Source: Aurelia coerulea (lineage: Eukaryota; Cnidaria; Scyphozoa; Semaeostomeae; Ulmaridae). From it: a stretch of 64,000 nt of DNA. Positions 57,901-64,000 of this stretch are shown here, piece by piece. The notes under the pieces are model-generated. The model made no database searches and was not told where the DNA came from. It saw only the letters and a list, made by a program, of their open reading frames with translations. The translations under genes and the position numbers were made by a program. Numbering within the stretch: the stretch's first letter is position 1; each line of letters opens with the position of its first letter. The DNA lies in NCBI GenBank assembly GCA_039566865.1, contig CM076961.1:14283501-14347500 (forward strand), in the 5' to 3' direction.

Positions 57901-59556
57901 ATCGTTTTGATTTTGTTGCACAGGGCTTCCCAAAAAATTGTTCGACGTTTGATTACATATTGAAAAATAACGAAACAATGAACGGGCTCAATGGTAAGAT
58001 AACATTATTGCTGAGATTTTAAATTTATTTTAGACGCGAGAAGCTTGCAAATCGGCTAACTATTCACGGAATTACGAGCTTTTGAATTTCAAGTTTGTAC
58101 GAAAGCTGACACCAGACGCCCCTAAATTGCATATTTTGTGAAAGTAGAATCTCGCTTATTTAAAACAAATCAAATTGAATTTAAAAAGCACCTTCGATAA
58201 ACTAGCTTTCTCTATTAAGTCACGGGTGCTTTGAGGAATTCTGTTGAGCACAATATGAAATGGCCCCTTCTCAAATCGATTAAGCTTTCATTCCATGTTT
58301 TTGGATACTTGCATCCTTAAGTAAATTTTTGCAACGGTTACGAGAACAAAATTATTTTTGAAGTCTTATTTGGTTTTTTCTGATATCAACGGAAGGTGAA
58401 ACATTGGACAGTCTTCTTTTACCTCGATTTTGGGATGTCTTTTTGAAAAACGAGTCAGGTTGGGGCGTCTAGTTTAAACTTTCGCACACACTTGAACTTC
58501 AAAAGCTTGTAACTCTATGAATTCTTAGCGGATTCGCAAGATTCTAGCGTCAAAAATTAGTTTAAAATCTTAGGAATAGGGTTATTTAGCGAGGAGCTTG
58601 TATATTGTATCGTTACTTTTTAATATTTAGTCAAACGTCGAACAATTCTGGGACACCCTGTACTCATCCAAAATGCAAGGTCGACGGAAGGTTTCTGCCC
58701 CCCATAAATATTTGATAGTGCTTGTGTGAACCATCTGTGATCATCTTATTTCGTAATACCCATCAGGTAAAGTCACATCCATTTGGAAACATTAAACCTG
58801 TGAACAAAAATCATTTTGGAAGAAAAAGAAAAGGACGACTTGTTCTGGACAGCTCACACTGAATAGAAACAAATAACAGTATAAATAATCGAGCTTTGAA
58901 CAGAGTTTTATTTTATACAAAATAGCCCAATAGAACAATAGCCCAATTGGGCTTATTTTCACACTGAATAGCCGGGCGATTTTCGGTGCGGCAGGCAGCT
59001 TCTCTGATTGATTGATCCTTACTAATGAATATTTTGAATTGATTGTGGTCATGTCCTATTGCAAACATCCGGTCTAGCGTGGCAGCACACGTCTCAAATG
59101 AGGAGCTGTTTTGAACAAGTCATGCTTCCCTTTTCTTTCAAGTCAACTTATGCAATTCCATCCTGTCCGAGGCTACTACGAAAAGGATCTTAACTTGTTT
59201 CTGTGAACAAATCGGGAGATTTTATTTCAAAGACAACATTCATTATTTCATTCGCCATTTCAGAGAAACCAAAGAAAGTCAGAAAAAGAAAATCAACGCA
59301 AAATGGAGGCAAAGATTATATGAGTAAAGAAATTACTTCTGGCATTTTGAATACCAGCAATTCACAACCATCAACAGCCGAGGACTCTTTTGAGATTCTT
59401 TCATCACAGACCAATTCGAACTCGCCTAAATCTGACCAGGGCATTAACTCGAAACTTGGTTACTTCGAAGATAAATTAGGTTCAAAAAGGAAAATTAGCA
59501 AAGAAGTTCGAGACGAAGTTAGTCCAAAAAAGAATAAAAAGAAAAAGCATAGATGA
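45917..59556 (+). CDS. POLR1G: RNA polymerase I subunit RPA34/PAF49 (six exons)
   Basis: Exons: 45,917-46,042; 51,337-51,411; 53,937-53,987; 54,526-54,580; 56,025-56,159; 59,264-59,556. All have GT-AG junctions and the phases join without stops to give 244 residues. The protein pairs with POLR1E in the Pol I-specific TFIIF-like dimer in the nucleolus. The N-terminal dimerisation part shows LVIIQAPVN|FDIKSLTG (human: LIQAPADF), DKDKRYEI, NVLIPSE, then ARPIRGSMTVSQAI and RLMRTWTPFGS, in the order of the animal family. The last exon is lysine-rich (KPKKVRKRKS, PKKNKKKKHR), like the family's basic tail but shorter than in mammals. The identification rests on weak, short motifs in consistent order. 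Introns 1-5 are full of transposable elements. Confidence 0.82.
46600..46690. repeat. TAGACTAGTCTA palindrome cluster
   Basis: At least five overlapping variants of TAGACTAGTCTA separated by TTTTTA. Self-complementary; in POLR1G intron 1. Confidence 0.7.
47239..47700. mobile_element. hAT-like nonautonomous element, 8-bp TSD
   Basis: Exact TSD TCCATTAA (47,231-47,238 and 47,701-47,708). TIRs are CAGGGACGCCGGAG and CTCCGGCGTTCCTG. Internal GGCGAGCGAAGCGAGCC and GGGGGTACTCCCCCG match the element at 9255-10,662. Inserted in the LINE 3' UTR. No transposase. Confidence 0.9.
48693..49266. mobile_element. piggyBac-like TTAA MITE, copy 2, in LINE ORF
   Basis: TTAA flanks both sides (48,689-48,692 and 49,267-49,270). 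Ends CCCTATCTCACCTGGG and CCCAGGTGAGATAGGG are perfect inverts, with GGGTGNATTCCACCC hairpins and long G/C runs inside. The sister LINE at 43,650 has TCAA at the same site without an insertion, which confirms the boundaries. Confidence 0.92.
51239..51300. repeat. 21-bp tandem repeat, three copies
   Basis: ATCCAAAACTGTTTAAGTTGT repeated three times with 2-3 changes, just upstream of the POLR1G exon 2 acceptor. Confidence 0.8.
51880..52415 (+). pseudogene. LINE C-terminal remnant in POLR1G intron 2
   Basis: A + frame gives SVMTYKMMNKICPESLWDRY, HYSGLKAWNEIPATIRELS and LQQFKKHLKIHL, the usual extreme C-terminus of many LINE RT proteins. It is followed by a 3' region ending with ATAATAAAGTCTTTG (AATAAA). 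The RT domain is absent. Same orientation as POLR1G. Confidence 0.75.
53152..53623. mobile_element. hAT-type nonautonomous element, no TSD found
   Basis: Ends CAGGGGCGTCGCCAG and GTGGTGACGCCACTG are imperfect inverts with the CAGKGGCG signature of hAT elements. Both sides also carry GGGGTGGACA. The 8-bp flanks do not match, so either the TSD has decayed or an edge is misplaced. It lies in POLR1G intron 2. Confidence 0.6.
55005..55226. mobile_element. MITE arm plus mariner-end fragment
   Basis: The part 55,010-55,065 matches the arm of 8934-9209 (ACCAGTGGTCGGCCATAT). The part from about 55,100 to 55,226 matches 10,664-10,781 and ends TTTTGGGACACCCTG. Together they suggest an older composite. 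POLR1G intron 4. Confidence 0.55.
57562..57675. mobile_element. 114-bp TA-flanked hairpin MITE
   Basis: CCGTAAAAGCTCTATTAAGC and its complement (CTTAATAGAGCTTTTGCGG) flanked by TA on both sides. The interior repeats GGGGGCTTATTAGAGAGG. POLR1G intron 5. Confidence 0.75.
57921..58660. mobile_element. 740-bp mariner-type nonautonomous element
   Basis: CAGGGCTTCCCAAAAAATTG and CAATTCTGGGACACCCTG are inverted, continuing with TTCGACGTTTGA on both sides. TA follows the right end; the left flank is CA, probably a mutated TA. No transposase frame. Confidence 0.7.
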
Positions 59557-59639
59557 ATTCAGAATTTGATTTGTGTCAATATCGATCTTTTGTTTGAGTT
59601 TTTTGTGCGAAGACCCTCCAAAATAATTTTGGCTTGCAA

Positions 59640-60110
59640 AGATCTAATACCCCGTTTACACAGAGCAATACTAGGGGATCGCGATCCAGATCGTGATCCA
59701 CAAGGATCGAGATCGCGTAAAAATACTGTGTCATTGAGTTAATGAGTTGCAAATTTGTGATACACTTAAACTGCGTTTACGTTTACACGATACCGGTTTC
59801 ATTTTAAAACGTCATGAAAATCTTAAGGACAGGCCACGCGTTCACACAGGAACTGCACATTTTATGCCTGTGTAGTATGCTAAAATGTCCCCAATGCGGA
59901 AGTGTACCCACCTGAAACGCGATCCTTTTCATGACTCTGTTTTTTGTGACCTCGACAGTATGCGTTACATGACTGTAAAGAGAATAACAAGCAAAACGGC
60001 AATATTTGGAAACAGAACTCTAACCAGCACACTTTGAAAACAGTGTCGTGTGAACACTCGAAAACGACGAAGGCGGAACATTTTGCAACGTTTTCGCAAC
60101 GAGGCTGATT
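59640..60110. repeat. Degenerate CGTTTACAC repeat
   Basis: CCCCGTTTACACAGAGC and GCGTTTACGTTTACACG starts with GATCGCGATCC palindromes, related to 280-520. No gene supported; it follows the POLR1G stop and may include its 3' UTR. Confidence 0.35.
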
Positions 60111-60170
60111 GATGATTGAGGCGAAGATGAATTTCTTCGTCGTCAATATCTAGCCTCTTTGTCGCAGGTA

Positions 60171-60805
60171 CCTGGTGAGTCAGAAAAAAGAATCTCCGTT
60201 TGAAAGGTCACGGCTCCCTGGATATCAAGACAATGATATCGGCAAATATATAGTTTAATGGTAGAAATGTTCAAATCTACTATAAAATTTACCTGACTGA
60301 AATCGGCCACTCCATTCTGAAATTATGAGGGATTTTCTCGAGAAAGCCTCTTCAAAAACCTTCAAAACATGCCCAAAATCATGAACAAATTTCCCTTACA
60401 TTTCTGCCTTACAATGGCCTAACAGCAATGACTTGTGGACGCTTTAGCACGTGTTATCCTCTTGGAAGGATGAACAAGTTCTCCATCTCTGGTATCGATG
60501 ACCTATTCAAGGGGATTCCATTCTCCCAAGAGGACATAATACATGAACTTGTGTGAGTGTCATCAATTTTAGGAAGGAAAATGTGCTCATTGTTTTCATT
60601 CGCTTTTGCAGGTTTTGGAAGGGGCTTTCTGCAGAAAATCACCCATATCGACGGGAAGGAATGGCCAATTAAGGCCGGGTAAATTACTGAACCTAAATTG
60701 AACATATTGACAATAAAACAAGGCAGTTTTTTTTCAATGTCATTGCATTGATATTCATGGAGCAGTGGCCTTCCAAGCGGGGATTCTTTTTTCTGACTCA
60801 CCCGG
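60171..60805. mobile_element. CCGGGTGAGTCAG foldback family, copy 7 (best preserved)
   Basis: TA-flanked (60,169-60,170 and 60,806-60,807). Ends CCTGGTGAGTCAGAAAAAAG and TTTTTTCTGACTCACCCGG. Left arm blocks GTTTGAAAGGTCACGGCTCC, GAAATCGGCCACTCCATTCT and GGGATTTTCTCGAGAAAGCC pair with the right arm. Central hairpin GTTATCCTCTTGGAAGGATG and CTCCCAAGAGGACATAAT. No coding. Confidence 0.85.
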
Positions 60806-60819
60806 TATTATGATGAAGA

Positions 60820-61960
60820 GATTGATGCCATAGCCATAAAGTGGGTTAATGGGATAGCTGAGAGATTTCTCGTGGAGTGTGGCCTTCAAATTGCATGTCA
60901 TGGTTCAAGAGGTTGTTTGGAGAGCGATTGAGTATGGAGTCAGTATCGTGATGAAAAGAATGCATGACATTTAGCAACTAAGAATGCTTTGATGCTGGCT
61001 AATCGCATTATAGCATAGTGAAGTCAATTGCCTCAATCAGAAAGAAATAAACAACGACGAAACAATCAACTTTTTGAACGTTTTGAATTACTGGTTGAGA
61101 GAATTTCCTTTGTCTGTGATCGCAAATCGCTTTGAATTGCGGTGTCAATCAAAAGAAACTCATGCTATTGTCTTACAAAATCTGTCCTTGTTCTTCCAGC
61201 CCACTTAAAATGAATTACTGAAAAAATCCCTCAGTGACGTAAACGAAACAAGTGCTAGCTTATCTGCTGCTGCTACAATCACATACCATAAATTTTCTTC
61301 GTACTTGGACACTTTTATGATCATGTGTTCGAGGTTTATTTTTAAAGGCCATTCAAATGGATACGTTCATTTAAAAGATTTGCTTGGAAATTTTACTACT
61401 TTGATATTATAATCTGTCCTTAACATTTTGAGGGCGTGGTATAATTCCATGAAAGGAATTACTTTCTTACCAGCCGTGTTATTGGCGTGAGTCGCAACAT
61501 GCGCAAAGACCGCCGCATTGTGGTGATGCAAAAACCGACAGCAATTGAGCATAGTAGATGAATGAAAATAAACTCGATAAACATATCTATTGTATATTCC
61601 AGAAGTTTTAGCCTGCGGGCAGCCTGAACACACACGCAGGCTAAGAAGTTTGCGCTAATTTGCTTTATCCTTAGAAGTCGGGGTCATAGAGGTGCATAGC
61701 GGCTCGGTGATTCGTGAATTTCATTGCCACTTCACGAAGCTCAGGAGCTATACAGGCCTATACACTGTAAAGCTCCCTGGTCGCAATCAGGGAGTCAGGT
61801 AGTCTAGATCATACGAGTGATCAATGCAATCAAACGTCAGATTGTTTCAGCTTAAATAGTTTCGAAATACGACCAAACCGTCATTCGATCGATCGATTCT
61901 CCAGAGTCACATCGCATTCTTAGTGCTACGAATCGAAGCTGTGTTTGATCCTTTCCTCTG
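60820..61960. other. Upstream DNA of the 61,981 exon, no gene recognised
   Basis: Contains a small hairpin at 61,610-61,652 (TAGCCTGCGGGCAGCC / CGCAGGCTAA). ATTGGCT at about 61,968 resembles a CCAAT box but is too close to the ATG to weigh much. Confidence 0.35.
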
Positions 61961-61980
61961 GAGTTGGATTGGCTGGTAGA

Positions 61981-62008
61981 ATGGGTTGCGGAGGCTCAAA
62001 AACATCGG
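61981..62008 (+). CDS. Probable first coding exon of an N-myristoylated protein
   Basis: The frame reads MGCGGSKTS and is followed at once by a strong donor, G|GTAAGT (intron from 62,009). MG plus S at position 6 with an adjacent Cys fits N-myristoylation and palmitoylation, giving plasma-membrane anchoring. Proteins such as mammalian BAALC begin in a similar way (MGCGGS), but nine residues cannot name a family. No downstream exon was recognised before the window ends. Confidence 0.5.
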
Positions 62009-62214
62009 GTAAGTAGATATTAATTTTATACTGTTTCGTTGACTATACTGGAAGAGTTCACTTCGCTAGGAATTAAAGTAGAAAGAGTGCAATTTAGCAG
62101 TTCAAACTTTGTATTTAAACACTGCGGCAAACATGAGACCAGACATTTGCTAAGTCTTATCCAACTCCGGGATGACTACACTTTCGAAAACCTTTTTAAA
62201 TTCATATTGCTCAG

Positions 62215-62400
62215 GTAGAGGGACGACTGCACTTTAGCGGACCAGCTTTATGTCATATCGCTCGGAACTTACCCCAACTAACCCGAACTTACCCTAACTA
62301 ACCATGACTAACCCTAGCTAACCCTAACTTACCCTAAACCCCTTTTCCAAAACCTAACCCTGACTCTAACCCTTACCCCAAATATATTACTATTTTACGA
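62215..62400. repeat. Telomere-like patch with TGCACTTTAGCGG end
   Basis: GACTGCACTTTAGCGGACC and TATGTCATAT precede about 120 bp of degenerate CCCTAACTTA-type repeats. This matches the left arm of the element at 20,950-21,211. No right arm is visible. Confidence 0.65.
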
Positions 62401-62758
62401 TTGATACCGAATGCGCTAAAATGAATTTCGCATTTTTGATGGTCAATTTGACTCCCTACAACAAACTGTTGTTTTAAGAGCTCAATTAGCTGTCGGTATC
62501 ACTCTTTGACCGATCATATGTCAAATAAAAAGCAGGTTTGCAAATGCAAAGATAAAGAAATGGATAATCGCGTTGCAGTTCTGTTGCAGGCTTCAAATGG
62601 TGAAGCTCATTTTGGCGCGCCTGGTGACATTAAAAACTATTCTTGCAAGCATTAAAGATTCTTGTTAGGATCTTGCTAGCGTAAGAATCCAGGATGATAG
62701 TTTTTGTCTTCGACCAGTGCAGCTCCTCTAATGGATTATTATCGAGCAGCCCAGCCGT

Positions 62759-62830
62759 TAGCCTGCGCGCAGACCCATTGTCCAAAGGAGGAAAGGGTCT
62801 GCGCAACTACGAGCCAAAGCTTGCTGGGCC
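62759..62830. mobile_element. Fragment of the TAGCCTRCGCG foldback
   Basis: TAGCCTGCGCGCAGACCCAT, CCAAAGGAGGAAAGGGTCTG and CCAAAGCTTGCTGGGC match the left arm of 15,738-16,010. The right arm is absent. Confidence 0.65.
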
Positions 62831-63219
62831 TTCTAGTAATTTATTCTAACGACCTCGTCGATCTAATCCTCCCAATGCAGCATTTTCTATGGCTGTTTGT
62901 ATCTTTTTGTTTGGCCTTTCTTGCAAAGCGTTGTTTGTTAGTCAAACAATTGTTTCAAAGACAAGATAGATTAATCATCATCATAATAGCATAAAAGCTC
63001 TACCTTATTACAGGTATGGCAGCTATAAAACAAACTAAACTAACGCATAATATTAAATACAACCCGATAAAAGAAAAAAAGAAAACTTGAACAAGAGACT
63101 GAGCTAAATAAAAAAAGAAATGAACTAAAAAGTATCAAATAAAGCTACGTGAAATGTAAAATAGCAGCCAGAAAAAAAGCGAGAATGTGTTTAGATGTCT
63201 TGGAACACCCAGGCTGGGC

Positions 63220-64000
63220 CTAGGTAACAATATGAAGCGAGTCTCTCAGCTTGTTAGCATCAATAATAAACTCAGCCAGGCATCTAAGAACTGCAGTGTT
63301 TTCGCTACTCATAATATTGGAAAACTGTATCTTTGGGTCTAAGGGCTCGACATTTGCAGTTAACAGTAGGTCAATTCTTAAGTTATCATATGCTGGGCAC
63401 ATTGTCAAAAAGTGAAATTCGTCTTCGACTAGGTTTAACTGGCACATTTTGCATAGACGTTGTTCCACTTGTAGGCCTTTGTGCCTCCCCACCTCAATCA
63501 AAAGTGTATGGTCACTACATCTGAACTTACTCAGTGCTTTTCTATGTTCGAAAGTTAGGTCTTTAGTCAAAAAGGTTTCTAGTTTAAAATTAGATTTAAA
63601 TGTCTTATAAGTTCGTAGTTTACTGTTCCGATCAGAGTTTAGACAGGCTAAGGATATTTCAGAATGCCAAAATTTCTTAAAAAGTGCTGCTGATTCGTAC
63701 TTTAACTTTCTACATACTTCCTTTTCAGAGAAACTGGAAGGGTTATTCCAAATTGATGATAGGCCAAGCAGATTCAGTGTTGTTTTAACAGTAGTTAACC
63801 AGTTCGATAAATTATCTGGTAGAGAAGTAGATTCTAGGAATGCCTTTTTTACCAAAGTGTTATCATCTATTTGCACGATTCTGTGCCAGAATTTTATGAC
63901 CCGTAGAATACTGTTTAATGTTGAAGGGGTGGCACCTAAATCACCGTATACAGCTAAGGTTGAAGTGTTTCGCTTCAAGCCTAGAATTAGTTTCGAAAAT
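63220..64000 (-). pseudogene. LINE ORF2 C-terminal part reaching the window end
   Basis: An open - frame of at least 250 residues runs off the window at its 5' side. It contains ILRVIKFWHRIV, KLRTYKTFKSNFKLETFL, HRKALSKFRCSDHTLLIEVG and a Cys/His segment (CKMCQLNL, EDEFHFLTMCPAY). These are typical of the region after RT in one group of cnidarian LINEs (family memory). The RT box would lie beyond 64,000. The frame has no internal stop, so this copy could be young. Confidence 0.75.

Overview
The window reads as nuclear DNA from a repeat-dense, AT-rich metazoan. Most probably it is an anthozoan cnidarian. That is an inference from intron-bearing animal genes, a duplicated intronless class A GPCR, jockey/CR1-like LINEs and short palindromic DNA elements of the kind reported from coral and anemone genomes. 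Host coding sequence is a small fraction. Most of the window is nested transposable-element sequence.

Layout. 1-3.2 kb: MITEs and anonymous DNA. 3,205-8,241: a 5.0-kb DNA transposon bounded by 43-bp terminal inverted repeats (TIRs) and a 7-bp target-site duplication (TSD). It carries two convergent genes, a C2H2 zinc-finger protein on + and a THAP-domain protein on -, each starting just inside a TIR. 8.9-16 kb: MITEs, a hAT-like element, the last exon of an unrecognised host gene (10,817-11,516), a tRNA-derived SINE and a MULE-like foldback. 16.5-24.7 kb: two paralogous GPCR genes on -, about 6.5 kb apart; the first is followed by three decayed tandem copies of its own C-terminal-tail segment. 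Between them lie foldbacks, a 20-bp satellite and a palindrome built around telomere-like TTAGGG repeats. 24.7-44 kb: no host gene recognised; foldback elements, a mariner-like element containing a piggyBac-like and a P-like MITE, G/C-homopolymer-capped elements, a second SINE and LINE fragments. 44.6-59.6 kb: a head-to-head pair, BUD23 (18S rRNA m7G methyltransferase, -) and POLR1G (RNA polymerase I subunit, +, six exons over 13.6 kb). POLR1G intron 1 holds a TSD-bounded LINE that itself contains a hAT-like and a piggyBac-like insertion. 60-64 kb: a foldback, a probable first exon of an N-myristoylated protein (61,981), a telomere-like repeat patch and the C-terminal part of another LINE reaching the window end.

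How the parts relate. BUD23 and POLR1G both serve ribosome production and share a 468-bp gap between start codons, which suggests a shared bidirectional promoter. The two GPCR copies are close in the membrane segments and differ mainly in the third intracellular loop and tail. The paired zinc-finger and THAP genes inside one TIR element are the best candidate for an undescribed system. The many exact TSDs allow the insertion order of nested elements to be read directly.

Limits: no alignment or database search was run. Family names rest on motifs, TIR/TSD signatures and remembered family features. Repeat edges are approximate unless a TSD is given.
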